Assembly (NCBI RefSeq): GCF_002127325.2
Contig: NC_035433.2
Span: 81,224,079-81,288,078 of the forward strand
DNA length: 64,000 bases
Direction of reading: 5' to 3'
Source of the DNA: Helianthus annuus
Taxonomy: Eukaryota; Streptophyta; Magnoliopsida; Asterales; Asteraceae
Shown here: one piece after another, positions 12,574 to 25,692 of the stretch
Position numbering within the stretch: position 1 is the stretch's first letter
How the letters are laid out: each line of letters starts with the position of its first letter
Notes under the pieces: generated by a model
The model's input: the letters and a program-made list of their open reading frames with translations, nothing else
The model's database searches: none
Told to the model about the DNA's origin: nothing
Program-made: the position numbers and the translations under genes

Positions 12574-15500
12574 TGTAACACCTCGAAAAATTCATGTCCA
12601 ATATCATATCGACACGTGTCATGAACTTAAAACGTGTAAAGGATTGAATTAGAGGGACTAAAGTTGACAAACAGAGAAAGTATGTGAATATAAGGGTTCA
12701 AAATGTCAACAATAGATAAATATATCTTTTAATAACCCTACGAGATGTTTATACCCTTAAACGAATAAATCATGGATCATACGAAGCTAATTGTGAAAGA
12801 AAGTGAGGAATTACAAACTTCAGGGGCTAAATGTGTCAACATGTTTAAAGTATACCTCTGAGTGATCTTTTAGCGGACCCGAAGCTTTGTAATGATAAAT
12901 TATACTCACAAGAGTGTGTGATAAAAATTTCACAAGGTTTCGATTAAGTATGAGAAAGTTATGACAATATTCGTATGCGAGGGGTTAAAAGCGTCAATAT
13001 TGAAATTTAAGACTTTTCGGTGAACGTATGAATAACCGGGGACCAAACAAAGTTGGTTTATGACTTGGGGTCCTTAAAAGTCAAGTTTGGGGGTTTATAG
13101 TGCAAGAAACCACCTTAAAATCAAGTTTGGAAGGACCAGGGACCAAAACTACAATTAATGAAACTTTGTAACCGGATCAGAAGGGCCATGCGGCCCGCGT
13201 GAGACCCTTACATATCCTGAAGTGGGCCGCCTGGGACTACCAGATGCAGAAAAACATCACAGGTGTCTGTACAGCCGGTTTAACCGACTTAGAAACGTGG
13301 TTTTTCATACCTGGAGCTTGTTTGATGGTTTTAAAGGGTGTAGGGACACTTGGAATGATCCCATAACCTCCCTAGACTTGTTTGGCATGATCAAATTGAT
13401 CCAAGAAACCTATATAAGGCCATGAGGTTGTGATCTTCAATTGCTCATTCACTTGTAAACTTCACAACTCTCTTCTTGGAGGTTCCTGGAGCTCAAGCAT
13501 CCTTCCTAGTGATCATTAGTTGTACTTAGGACTATTGTAAGTATGTTTATCCTCCTTTAATTTAGTTTTGCTTAGTTTATAAGCGTTTAGTCAACCGTCG
13601 TAATTAAGGTTTGACTTCGTCACTAATCTTAATTGCTCCAGTAATTTGTCAATATGAAAGTACCTATGAGTTGGTAATTATGTGGGCATTAAACCCCAAA
13701 AAGGTTTCCCTCTGATTCCCACTTTAATTAGGTCAATTGTCGAGTCAAACTTGGTTACAAAAAGTCAACAGGAAGCTATTTTGTAAATAAACACATAATT
13801 ATTAATGTGTAAGCCATGAAGCCTGTTTTGACACTCATATAACTTGGTAATTTATATAAGAACATGTCTAAACATGTTCGACTCGACAATTTTCAGTTTA
13901 AGCTCGGTTCGGGACCGAAAGTCGCATAGTTCGACTTATGCTTTGACTTTCAGTTCTGACCCGTTTAAGCATGAATTAGGAATGCCTTAGAGCTTTATTA
14001 GGACCAAGTTACCTATAAGTATAACCCTCTGAGATTATACAACTTGGTTCATTAGTTATCCGATTCGTATGCATGATTCCGTTAAATGCTTAAATGTTGA
14101 CTATTATGCCCTTTTGACCTTAAAACCTGATTTTTGATGAAGTGAAAGAATATAAACCTTCACTACTGATTTATAAACTTGTACCTAGAATTTGACATCA
14201 ATTTGAGGTCTAGATTAAGAGTTACGCTCAATAGCGTAATTAGAAAGCCTTTTTGTAATTAAAAGGCGTAATTAGCATATAGCGTATCTAAACCCAATTT
14301 TTGATGCCAAACATTATACCTACTGATGTAAAATAATATTTTGGGATTTTTGGAGATTTTTATTTATTTTTAGGCTGATCATAACCTAGAGCTCTAAGCT
14401 TAACTCGGTAGTTGTCGGTTTTACCCTTTTGAGCCATAAAATGAGTTTTACCAAACCTTTTGGAACCAAACCTTTTTCTACTAATCTAATATGATAAATA
14501 GAATATTTTAAGCCTTCTGGATTAGTAAAAATATCAGCTTTCCTTTAAAAACCCGGAAATAGCTCAAAATCGCCATTTTTAAGCGTTTTTAAGCGTTTTA
14601 AACGCATAGTATGTATTAAAACCATATTATACATATAAGACTTGATACCTACTGATGTTTTATGTAAATTTCCATACTTTAGAAGTAAGTAGAAGTTTTG
14701 AAGTCAGATTTCCAGATTTGACCTTTGAACCTTAAGTGAAATTACCAAGATGCCCCTTTGGAGCATAGTATGGTTAGAAATGATAAATTTCACATATAGG
14801 TTATACCCTACTGATATAACTTAGTAAATTAAGTATTTTTACTGATTACATCAGATCCGAAACTCAGAAACATGTTTAAACCCTTTTGTAACCTTTAAAT
14901 GACCAAAATACCCTTACGAGGTGTAATTCGAGTTTAAAATCATTTGGGGCATAATAGAAGACATCCTACTAATGTCACAACATATTTAAGGCATATTAAC
15001 TTGTGGAACATGTTCATGACTCCAATGGTTACCCGTTACGCATGTTTCGCGTTCGGATCGGCCTATGTGACTAGTTTGCATATATTAGCCGAAACGGGTC
15101 AAACCATATCATTTTTGTCTCAAAATCCAGAATGTGACTAAGTTACCCATATTAAACAAGCAAACAAGCTGGTCGGGTCAAAACCACATTCTAAACCGGT
15201 CTTCGCCTTATCATGCGTTTGAACCGTGTTTTTCTTTTGAAAACTAACCGGTCTAAATATAAACTTAATTAAAGACCCGTTAGGATTCTAATAGGTTATT
15301 AAAACCTTCGTTCCAGATTAGGAGCCCAGTAAAAGCTACGTGCACTTGCTGTATTTGAATTATACTATTGCTCAGGTAAATACCCTTAACTTATTTTCCC
15401 TATACGGGCTTGGGATACGGTACTATAAAAGTACCGCTTGGTCGGGTGTATGTAGTCATTTAAATCGTATTGTGATTGATGTATTTACATAACCTATTTG

Positions 15501-16185
15501 ATATATATTATTTGGTGTATGGCCCTTGGGGGTTAAATGACCATGTCCCGGATATCCTTGGCATCATTTATGAAATGGCCACGACCTAAGCACGGGGTGT
15601 AGGCGTACACCTGACAGCTGCATTATGTAAAAACTGGTATCCCACTATAAGGAATCGACCTTGTGGGCATTATACCTGTGGCGTGTCAGTTAACTTAAGT
15701 CCGGCCCTATAAACCGGCCCTAATGGACGACAAATGAGTAAAACTGTATACAAGATTATTTTAATAATTGTCCCAAGTTATAAAATGTTTTTGCCGAAGT
15801 GCATTTAAATCAATTTTCAAACTCTTTTCAAAATGAGTCAGTTAAGTTGTATTTACCAGTGCAAACTAACGTATTTTCCAAAAAGGCTAAGTGCAGGTGC
15901 TAGACGAAATAGGCTGGCTACTCCAGGCATCATTACTCAAGTCTCGCAAGCTTTAGATGTCAAAGTCTGTTGAACAATTTTCCTTTTTATTTTATCCGCC
16001 TGTGGATCTGTTTCGACTGTGTTGTAATACTTAAAGATTACATTTTGTTCAGTTCAAATAAATCTATATCTTTTGCTTCCGCTGTGCATTTTATATGTTG
16101 TGTTGTTTGACTATGATGATATCAATGACGTCACGATACTCCCCACCAGGCCCACCGGTGACACGTGGAAAATAGGGGTGTGACA
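12574..16185 (+). repeat. 3' LTR of G1
   Basis: A complete 3612-bp LTR, tgtaacacctcg to ggggtgtgaca. It carries a TATA box at 13411-13417, the ~159-bp degenerate array (about 14163-15120) and the uninterrupted version of the site where the solo LTR entered the 5' copy. Confidence 0.95.
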
Positions 16186-16589
16186 TACCACTCTGTTGGA
16201 AATCCGAAACATCACCATTGGCATTTGCAGCGGAAGAATTTGCAGACATGATGATGTTTACTAGTGATTCAAGGAAACAAAATGCAAAGAGAGACTTGCA
16301 GAGAAATCAAACGAATATTTGGACAAGTTCAGTGAACGAAAATGTCTTGATGACCGGATAATATGATTCCCGGCAATATTTAAACATACATAATGGCGGT
16401 TTATTTTGGCGGGTAACTGCCATTGCAGTTTGTCTTGAATACTTGTCCCGCTTATCATCCTAAAACCGCTTATCATCTAATCTAATAAGTAATCATCCTA
16501 TATATATGTTAAATATACATACATGACCGAATAATAATAATAAACATAACTAAAGTTTAATAACTAATGCAGTAATTATAATTCTAACA
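16186..16589 (-). mobile_element. LTR and primer-site remnant of a minus-strand Ty1/copia element
   Basis: Bases 16194-16589 run from tgttggaa to ttctaaca, an imperfect inverted terminal pair typical of a copia LTR (396 bp). Read on the minus strand the LTR is followed by gag and then TGGTA, the first bases of an initiator-tRNA-Met primer site. G1 begins at that point, so G1 appears to have inserted into this primer site and duplicated tacca. The rest of the copia element should lie beyond the left end of the window. The expected copia target duplication is gcacc (16590-16594). Confidence 0.65.
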
Positions 16590-16949
16590 GCACCTTCCTA
16601 CCAGACTGGGTACCCGGCCTATGGTTACCAATACCCGCCACCTCCTCAACCTCCGCAGCAGCCGCAGCCGCCGCAGATCCAACCACCGCAGCAGCAGGAG
16701 ATTCTTCAGAGGTTGAGCCAGGTGGAGCGAGAGGTTCCAGAGGAGCGTAGAAGCCACACGGGATTTCTTAAGGGTTTTGGCAAATCTGATCAAAAGGAAG
16801 AGCAAGGGATTATTGAAGTTCCTTATTTTATTGGTTTTGTATCTTCAAAATTCAATGAAGTCCCTGTGTTGACATCTATTTATGTACCTAGTCCCCGCGA
16901 GGACTTGTATTTTCAGTTTAGCCCCTGCGTGGGCAAGTTATTTATGTAA
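16590..16949 (+). pseudogene. 3' end of a Pro/Gln-rich leader or gag-like ORF belonging to G2
   Basis: An open frame of 119 codons with no start begins at the copia junction. It opens with a Tyr/Gly/Pro/Gln-rich stretch (SYQTGYPAYGYQYPPPPQP), continues with a short charged helix-like region (ILQRLSQVEREV) and ends at TAA in sequence homologous to the G1 leader. Such Pro/Gln-rich proteins accompany plant gypsy elements; no enzymatic domain is visible. I read it as the end of a leader ORF of G2 whose beginning was split off by the copia insertion. It could instead be an unrelated gag fragment joined by recombination. Confidence 0.4.
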
Positions 16950-17659
16950 AAGTCCCGTTTAAGGCAACTATGTACTCCTTTTTAATTTTAATGGAATGTT
17001 TTAATTTTAAATTTCATTTATCATCATATGCATGAATATAATATATGTGAAATAAATCAAAAATATCATTCCTTTTGTAAGATCTGTCATTATATATTAA
17101 ACAAAATCTTAAAGGCAAAACCAAGCCCATGTGTCATTTTAAGACAGGGCCATGATGGTAGCTCCTTAATTAAGATTCAAATCCTTGTTAACATCTGAAA
17201 TCATGTTAACACTTCTGGCAAATGTGATTCGATAAAATCACACAAGCCCTCCTTATATTGGATTCTTCCATTTCCTTTTCTCTATTTTATTTAACCATCC
17301 ATTAGTGATGAAGTGCCTACGGGCCATATTTATTATCCTTTGAGACAAAAGACAGTTGTAGTCTACGTCTTCCTGTCAAGAAAAGGTAATGAACTATGTT
17401 CAAACCTTAATGCCTCGATCCTATAAGATCATGGCTTATAATTTAAAAATTGTCCTTGTGACTGGGCCTTTTGTGCCATTATAATATTTTAATGAATTAT
17501 AACTGAGGATAATTATAATAAAAATCCTGAATGAATATACTTAACAAATTAACCAATATGGTTTATTAATACCATGGTTAATAAATCATCAAGAATGACA
17601 ATACTTTTATAGACTTCTGAATAAATCATTGTCATTATTTTATGTAGCAATCAAGCTAC
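16950..17659 (+). other. Leader of gypsy element G2
   Basis: Non-coding, collinear with the G1 leader (shared blocks such as aaggtaatgaact and tatgtagcaat before the gag start). No supported ORF. Confidence 0.65.
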
Positions 17660-18312
17660 AAGGCAGAATCTGAAGAAGTCAACAGTCACCCTCTAGAGAA
17701 TCATGATACTACCAGGATCAACATAATTGGTGCGGAACTTCGAGCATTGATTGACAATGTTGTTTCTAAAGCCGTAGACAGGCAGTTTAGAGAATCAAGT
17801 GGTACACATAGCAAGACCTTATCTGTACCTCATTCCAAATCACACCCTAAGACTCACTCTGTGGCTCATAGTAAGCCACCTTCTAAAACTCACGAGTCAA
17901 AGAAGGATGATGCCCAACACTCATCAAATCAGCACAGTATCCCATCTAAGAAGATTGTATTCGACCAAGAGCCATGAGTTAAAACCTGTTCATATAAGTA
18001 TTTTGTCTCCTGCAAGCCCAGGGATTTCACTAGGGAAAAAGGAGCCATTGATTGCATGACGTGGCTAGATGAGATGGATACAGTGGTTGATATTAGTGGC
18101 TGTGCAGAGCAAGATATTGTGAAGTTTGTTTCACAATCGTTCAAAGGTGAAGCTCTAGCTTGGTGGAGGTCCCTAATCCAAGCTACAGGGAAGATCCCAT
18201 TGTATAATCTGACATGGGATCAGTTTGTTGCTTTGATCAAAGAGAATTTCTGTCCTCAACACGAAGTTGAGAAGATTGAGACTGACTTCTTGACCTTGGT
18301 CATGAAGAATTT
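17660..18312 (+). pseudogene. G2 gag, first part (decayed)
   Basis: Homologous codon by codon to residues 1 to about 218 of G1 Gag. The start codon has become AAG (17660-17662) and an in-frame TGA stands at 17975-17977. The frame then resumes with the same capsid-type region (MTWLDEMD..., 18056 on). It stops where a G3-family solo LTR is inserted. Gag would form the virus-like particle, but this copy cannot be translated as a whole. Confidence 0.88.
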
Positions 18313-19795
18313 TGTAACAATCCTCAATTAAACCGACACCCTCAATTGTTTCCCGACACCTTGGTATATTTTAAAATGTCCCAATATGTTTTTAAATATA
18401 ACCTGTATGTGAAAACCGAGCCCGAAATAACAAGGTAACACTTAAAAATAAACAAAAACAAGAAATATTAAGTTGAGGTGGGCCACGTAGGACCCCACCC
18501 CAACCTTACGCGGGCGGTATTAAGGTTAGGCCTGATTTCGTTGATTTCATTAAGTTCAGGCGGGCCGCGTAGCCTATGGCTACACCTTACGCGGGCCGCG
18601 ACAGCTTGCATTCAGGGCGACACCCGGTGATGCCACGTGTCACGATCGTGGCGGGTCTAGTGGTGATGACCAATCAGGGCTAAGCCCTATAACCCTACTA
18701 CGCGGGCCGCGTAAGCCCTTGCGTACATTTACGCGGGCCGCGAGAAACCCGGAAAACAACCCTATAAATAGAGTGCATCGGCCTTCAGTCTGTTTCGTTC
18801 ATTTTCTTTTCTCGATCTTTAATTTCTGAATAGTGGGCATTATACCCGAGTCTAATACCCCCTAAATAGCGAGGTTCTACTACGATGTAAGTATTATAAC
18901 CCCTGGAGACGTATTAGATACTCTGCCCGATTGATCTAGGGTTCCGTAACGGCTGTCGTGGTTCTGCCCGAAGTAGTCGTTGGAATGCCGTCTCGAGGAG
19001 GGTATTACTAATGTTAAAATGGGTTATTATACTAACACACGTGAATTTGTGTAATTTATAGATTATTCCCAGAAAAATCTTTACTGAAAACCCTAAAACA
19101 GCAATGTGAGTTAATCCTCTTTTTATATACTCATTTTAGTGAGTTGATCCACCTTTTGTAAATCTTTTGTTAAATGTTTTTACAAAACCTTGAATACCTT
19201 TCCATGCGAATAACAGTTATTGAGTATTTGTAAGAATACAAATTATAGTGGTATGTTGGGGTTTTGTATACAAAATTTGTTACCACTTGGTCAAGGAGTA
19301 ACATTTCCACAAGTTGAGTATGACAGTACCACTGATGTTAATTGTTATATCTTGGAAACAAATGTAATTACGGATACGCCCTCAATAACTGTGAAATGAT
19401 TTTACTTAACTTGATTAAACTGGGATTCACTCACCAGTATTTCCCACTGACAAAATGTTTTTAAAACGCGTTTCAGGTAACAAAATGTGAAAGCCAAATA
19501 GAAGCCAGCTGGACAGCACTGAAGGCTTGGAAAAATGGCAATAAAGTCACCTAAGAATAAAATAGATGTTTTGTTAAATAAAATAGGATTTATTCCTATA
19601 AAAGTGTGTATACTGAAAACTTGGGTTTTACCCATGTGTTTAATATTATAAAATGTGGTGGTTTACTCTGATAACATATTTCCTAACTACGGTCCTGATG
19701 AAAATTTCCGCTGCCAAATTAGTTAATAACGCGATACCACCGAAACTGGCTCGCGGCCGCCCGTTCCCGGGGACTAGGGATCGGGGGTTGCGAAA
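18313..19795 (+). mobile_element. Solo LTR of gypsy family G3 inside G2 gag
   Basis: Starts tgtaacaatcc and ends gggggttgcgaaa (the final CA is mutated to AA). It is flanked by the 5-bp duplication aattt (18308-18312 and 19796-19800), and gag homology continues directly on either side. The 1483-bp sequence matches, in opposite orientation, the G3 LTR at 34208-35444 plus 46580-46670. A TATA box (tataaata) is at 18763-18770, preceded by several acgcgggccgcg motifs. Confidence 0.9.
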
Positions 19796-19800
19796 AATTT

Positions 19801-20381
19801 AGACTGTCAGGCATACCTTACCAGTTTCAATACCATGTCACGATTGGTTCCATACTTTGTCACACCGAAACCAAAACGTATAGCCGGTTTATAGGAGGTC
19901 TAGCCCCAGAAATCAAGGCAAGTGTGAAAGCATCAAGACCTACTACCTTTAGGTCAGTAGCTGATTTGTCATTATCTCTTACCCTCGATGCGGTCAGGCA
20001 GAGATCGCTTAGGAATTCTGATGAGGGGAAAAGGAAACGTGAGAATGAGAACTCACGTCGTTCTGATAAGAAACGTAAAGGGAACTCAGATCACAAGAAG
20101 AGTTCAGGATTTAAAAAGGATGACCAACAGTCGGGTGAGAAGCCCAAATGCAAGACCTGCAAGAAGCGCCATCTAGGAAAGTGCAGGTTTGAATCAAAAT
20201 CCTAATCGCAGCCTAGGGCTTGTGGGATCTGTAAATCTAATGAGCATACAACGTTGGATTGTAAGAAGATAAAGGATGCGACTTGTTACAACTGTAACGA
20301 GAAGGGACATATCAAGTCTAACTGCCCAAAGTATGCCAAGAAACCTGAAGAAGGTAAAAGACCAACGCTCGGGTCTTTCGA
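19801..20381 (+). pseudogene. G2 gag, second part with intact-looking zinc knuckles
   Basis: Continues Gag from the residues equivalent to G1 218 on. Frameshifts occur near 19885 and near 20352, and a TAA stop at about 20203. The zinc-knuckle-like segments keep their cysteines here: CGICKSNEHTTLDC and CYNCNEKGHIKSNC are both CX2CX4HX4C. That shows which residues were lost in G1. Confidence 0.85.
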
Positions 20382-23288
20382 ATGAATGCACAAGAAGCGA
20401 TTCAGAATGACAACGTGATAACAGGTACCTTTCTTATCAATGATGTTTATGCAAGGGTATTATTTGATTCGGGTGCAGATAAATCTTTTGTGGATGAAAA
20501 ATTTTGTAAGTTATTAAATCTGCCTGTTAAAACCCTAAGCATAAAATATGAAGTAGAATTGGCCGATGGTGCCATAGAAACTGCTTCAACCATGATAGAT
20601 GGATGTTTTATATGCATTAGGAACCACTCTTTTCCATTATCTTTGCTTTCTTTGAAACTAGCTGGTTTCGACATAGTGATAGGCATGGATTGGTTATCTC
20701 ATAACCAAGCCTAGATTGTTTGTGACAAGAAACAAGTGGTTATCAAGACTCCGTATGGTGAGCCACTTACCATACAAGGAGATACTCAGTATGGGTTGCC
20801 TAAGCAAGTATCTATGCTTAAAGTGTCAAGGTGTTTGAAGAGGGGTTGTGTCATTTAAATGGCACAAGTAACTATTGATGAACCAAAGCCCAAGGTTGAA
20901 GACATCCCTGTTATTTCCGAATATCCAGAAGTATACCCTGAAGAACTACCTGGTTTACCACCAGATAGGCAAGTGGAGTTCAGAATCGACATTATTCCTG
21001 GAGCAGCACCTGTTGCAAGAGCACCTTACAGGTTAGCACCGACCGAGATGAAGGAGCTAAGGACTCAGTTAGATGATTTGTTGGCCAAGGGTTTTATTCG
21101 ACCTAGTTCATCCCCTTGGGGACCACTAATTCTGTTTGTAAAGAAGAAGGATAGATCGATGCGTCTATGCATCGATTATCATGAGCTAAACAAGGTTACA
21201 ATCAAGAACAGATATCCATTGCCCAGGATCAACGATATGTTCGATCAGTTGCAAGGGGCAAGTTATTTCTCCAAGATTGACTTAAGGTCAGGCTACCATC
21301 AACTGAAGGTCAGAGATGAAGATGTGCACAAGACTGCATTCAGGACTCGATATGGTCACTACGAGTTCTTGGTGATGCCGTTCGGGCTCACTAATGCACC
21401 AGCAGCGTTCATGGATCTCATGAATCGCGTATGCAAGCCTTATTTGGATAAGTTTGTCATTGTATTTATTGATGACATACTTATATATTCGAAGAATCAG
21501 GCCGATCATGAAAAAACATCTTAGGTGTATTCTTAAACTACTTCAGCAAGAAAAGCTCTATGCCAAGTTTTCAAAATGCGAGTTTTGGCTTCGTGAAGTC
21601 CAATTTCTTGGACATGTGGTTAGCGAGCGTGGTATCCAGGTGGATCCCGCTAAGATTGAAGCTATCATGAATTGGCAAGAGCCAAAGACGCCCACAGAGA
21701 TTCGTAGCTTCTTGGGTCTGGCAGGATATTACAGGCGTTTTATTGAAAAATTTTCAAGGATTGCTGCACCCCCAACTTCATTAACTCGCAAGAATATCAA
21801 GTTTGATTGGGGTCCTAAGCAACAAGAATCCTTTGATATTCTTGAACAGAAGTTAAGCAATGCACCTGTGTTGACATTACCTGAAGGAATCGAAGAATTT
21901 GTGGTATACTGCGACGCATCACACACTGGAATGGGTTGTGTACTTATGCAGAGAGGCAAGGTTATTGCCTATGCTTCCCGACAATTAAAGGTGCACGAAA
22001 AGAATTACACCACCCATGATTTGGAATTGGGTGCCATTGTGTTTGCACTAAAACTTTGGAGGCATTATTTATATGGTACCAAATGTGTGATCTATTCTGA
22101 TCACAAGAGCCTTCAACATCTGTTTAACCAGAAGGATCTGAACATGAGACAGCGTCGATGGATGGAGACACTGAATGATTATGATTGTGAAATCCGATAT
22201 CATTCATGAAAAACGAATGTAGTCGCTGATGCTTTGAGCATAAAGGAACGGGTTAAGCCCATCAGAATCAATGCCAAGAGCATTGAATTGAAGAACAACT
22301 TAAATGAAAGGTTGTTAGCCACTCAAAAGGAAGCTGTATTAGAAGCCAACTATCCGAATGAAAAGTTGGGAGTAACTGCTGAACAGTTATCATATGGCAA
22401 GGATGGGATTCTAAGATTGAATGGACGAATATGGGTTCCAATTTATGGAGGACTCAGGGACGTTATCCTTCAAGAAGCCCATAGCTCCAAATATTCTGTT
22501 CATCCTGGTAGGGATAAGATGAATCAGGATTTAAAGGCAAATTATTGGTGGATAGGTTTGAAGAAATCTATACCCACTTATGTGGCCAAATGTCTGACGT
22601 GTGCTCAAGTTAAAGCAAAACACCAGAAGCCGTCAGGTTTGCTACAACAGCCTGAACTTCCCACCTGGAAGTGGGAAATGGTAACTATGGATTTTATCAC
22701 TAAGTTACCGAAAACAAAGCGAGGAAATGATACTATTTGGGTTATAGTAGATAGACTGACTAAGTCAGCCCACTTCTTACCTATTAAGGAAACACACAGC
22801 TCAGATAAGTTAGCTCAGCTGTACGTGGACGAGATTGTATCTCTTCACGGAGTGCCATGTCTATCATCTCTGATAGGGATACGAGATATACATCGCATTT
22901 TTGGAAAAACTTTCAGCAATCCCTAGGCACTCGATTAAACTCCAGCACTGCATATCATCCTCAGACGAATGGTCAAAGCGAACGTATAATACAAATGCTG
23001 GAAGATATGTTAAGGGCTTGTGTTATTGATTTAGGTGGAAGTTGGGATGATCATCTTCCATTGATCGAATTTTCGTACAATAATAGCTATCATTCGAGTA
23101 TTCAAGCTGCACCTTTTGAAGCTTTGTGTGGAAGAAAGTGCAGGACGCCGGTTTGTTGGGTGGAAGTTGGACATGTCCAACTAACAGGACCTGATATAGT
23201 CCTGGAGACGACAGATAAGAATGTACAGATACGTGATCGTCTAAAAGCTGCCAGGGATAGGCAGAAAAGCTACGCAGATAAAAGGCGT
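20382..23288 (+). pseudogene. G2 protease, reverse transcriptase, RNase H and integrase (decayed)
   Basis: Collinear with G1 pol. Protease motif DSGAD is near 20469. RT with FIDD is near 21468, RNase H with CDAS near 21910, and integrase zinc and catalytic regions are at 22440-23110. Lesions: TAG at 20712-20714, TAA at 20856-20858, one extra A in the run near 21512, TGA at 22207-22209, and a small deletion near 22855 that separates the two integrase halves. The reading is then interrupted by the CACTA transposon. The element is dead by itself but could have been mobilised in trans while its LTRs were intact. Confidence 0.9.
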
Positions 23289-23444
23289 CACTACAAGAAA
23301 ACTGGGTTTTTAGTACGCGCAAAAGCGTCCTAAAATGCTATTTTATAGGACCTTTCATTTAATAGGACCAACGGTAAAAGCGTTTCATGTAAAGGGGTCG
23401 TAATAAGTCCCGGAACTAAAAAAGCGTCCTAACATCTCAAATAA

Positions 23445-23930
23445 GATTATGAAACCAATTTTATGGTCGCGTAATATGTCTTTGAACAACCAAAATAGTG
23501 TCCTAATAAAAACATATTAGGACACTTTTACGATGTTCTAACATGTGCTTACATACTTTTAATCTTTTGATACACTTACAAGCGTCCTTAGAAATTAATT
23601 GATAGAACCCTTATGATGTAACATTATAGCTAATTTAGTACCAAGAAAAGGGTCCTAATATACCAAAGAAGATTATGAAACCAATTTTATGGTGGCATAA
23701 TATGTCTATAGACAACTTAAATAGCGTCCTAAAAAGAACATATTAGGACACTTTTACAATGTTCTAAAATGTGATTAGCTATTTTTAATCTTTTGATACA
23801 CATACAAGCGTCCTTAAAAATTAATTTATAGGACCCTTATGATGTAACGTTATAGCTACTTTAATATCAAGAAAATGGTCCTAATATCCCGAATAAGATT
23901 ATAAAACCAATTTTATAAACAGACCATCAA
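23445..23930 (+). repeat. Left subterminal repeat array of the CACTA element (226-bp period)
   Basis: The block starting gattatgaaaccaatttt occurs at 23445 and 23671 and, diverged, at 23897: exactly 226 bp apart each time. Each unit contains the outward motif agcgtccta and its complement. Confidence 0.85.
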
Positions 23931-25345
23931 CATATAACATACTAATAGTTATTGTATAACATCAAGTAATGAAAGAAATAAAACTTCATTATATTTCAAA
24001 TAAGCATGTTCATAACAAAAACACTAACCATAAATAAGTTATAACATTATCTGACATAAAGTCTTAACATTTAACAAAGAAATTAAAACAACTAAAGAAA
24101 TAAGAAACATAAAATCTTGAGTCACCATGCGTCCTCAATCCTCATGGATTACCTACAAATAAACCACCCATGTATAAGCATTAAGTTCCATGATATTAAA
24201 ATTATTTGTATCACAAGTTTAACAAATACATACCGAGATGAATGGATAGGGCGATGCGATGGATGCACCAATACAATCTTGAATTGTAGAAAATATACCA
24301 TATGGTCTTACCAAGTTTTCCTCTTTTTTTATTGGTACTTAACGTTTACCTCACACCATTCTGGTTCAATCTCTGTACCACCAACTAGATCATTTGGGTC
24401 CAAGCTCTAGACCCTTCCTCTTGCTACAGTCTCGATAGAGTTTAGAATGTTTTTGAGGAAACTTTAGCTACGACTTAGATTTTAGTTAAAAGAAACAACT
24501 ACTAGATAAACAACCTATACTAATTAAATAAATCTACTAATTAATTAGTTATGTTTTCTAAACAGCAAAAACGCAAAAAAAAAAAAAAAAAAAATGGTGG
24601 GTCAAAAGTTTACTAGTTTAAATCATGACGAATTTAGACCACTAGTTTAACACTAAAATCTATACAAGTTTTATCTCTAATATAACAATCAAGAGCACTA
24701 TGCTTGTTCTTTTTATAAGTTTACAAACTGTAATATGTTTAAACAAGCAACGATTATGTCATCTTCTTCATTGTTCTTAAACAAAGAACAACAATCAGAA
24801 CATGAAACGACCACTGTTATTACATCTCGTTTTCGATTAAATATAGTTGCAACTTTACTTGATACATATATATATATATATATAAAAAGAAGATAAAGCA
24901 AATGGATTGAAGGTAGAGGGTATACCGAGAACGAGTGAAGCGATCTTCGCCGTAACTTCAGATGGCCCCGGCGAGTTCCGCATGCTCCGGCGACGAGAGA
25001 GAGTGGGAGAGATAGGGAGAGGTTGTATTTATGTGAGGGTGTCGAATAGAATAAGTTTATCTAATATTGTTATGAAACCTTGCAAAGTTTCCGTAAGGGA
25101 TTTATGGTAATGATTGAAGATTATACCGGTTTTGGCTGGAGATTGTGTCCAGATTCGTGATGGTACAAGAATGAAACGTGTTATGGGAATCAATCAATAT
25201 ATGGAAATATAGCCAAGAAATTCGCTGGCAAGTGTATTTGGGCGGCAATGTAAAAGAGTTAAAATGGAACGATAAGTTAAAATGATTATAAGATGAGTTT
25301 TGATAAATTAACATGTGGTGGAGTGGTATATGTGTTACGACTTGA
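23931..25345. other. Internal non-coding part of the CACTA element
   Basis: AT-rich sequence with a 20-base A tract (24575-24594), a short TA repeat near 24868 and a GC-richer patch at 24905-25020. ORFs here are short and unsupported. The GC-rich patch may be a captured 5' exon, but I cannot identify it. Confidence 0.4.
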
Positions 25346-25601
25346 GACTGTGGGGTATGGGGCGGGGGTTGGGGCGTGGGTTGGCTGAAAACGCTCAAGC
25401 CACCACTCCGGGTGGGCTTGGGTTTGGGCGTGGCCCAAGATGCGGGAGTTTAAGACCAGGCGTTGTGCATGCCTAGCGGTCCTACGTGACCGGCTCCTAT
25501 TCGCTTGTTGACTAGGTCATAGCGGGCTACATTTAAAATTCAAATTATAACCGTTTGGCCAAGCCAAGCGGTTCACCCACTCACCCAACTGTCCACATCG
25601 C

Positions 25602-25612
25602 TATATATATAA
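25602..25612 (+). promoter_or_regulatory. TATA box upstream of the 52-codon ORF
   Basis: tatatatataa lies 80 bp before the ATG at 25693, in sequence much more GC-rich than the surroundings. This is a plausible plant core promoter spacing. Confidence 0.45.
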
Positions 25613-25692
25613 CCCCCAACCCCACCGGCTGTCCACCGCTACCGCAACCCAAACACACTTGATCGAACCCGCTACCCACACACACTTGATCG

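Larger units (their letters stand above)
1..16185 (+). mobile_element. Ty3/gypsy chromovirus retrotransposon G1 (5' LTR truncated by window edge)
   Basis: LTR retrotransposon with 5' LTR (1-7061, interrupted), PBS, 0.9-kb leader, single gag-pol ORF, PPT and 3' LTR (12574-16185). The 3' LTR is 3612 bp; the 5' LTR lacks only the first ~99 bp and, with its nested insertion removed, is the same length. By eye the two LTRs differ at roughly 1-2% of positions, so the insertion is fairly young. The order PR-RT-RH-INT followed by a C-terminal chromodomain-like tail makes it a chromovirus, probably the Tekay/Del clade (family knowledge). The base run tacca follows the 3' end; the matching 5' duplication lies outside the window. 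It is inserted in the primer site of a minus-strand copia element. Confidence 0.93.

Noticed and set aside
25102..25398. 98-codon minus-strand ORF in the CACTA element
   Set aside because: It crosses the left end of N1, has low-complexity composition and no recognisable domain.
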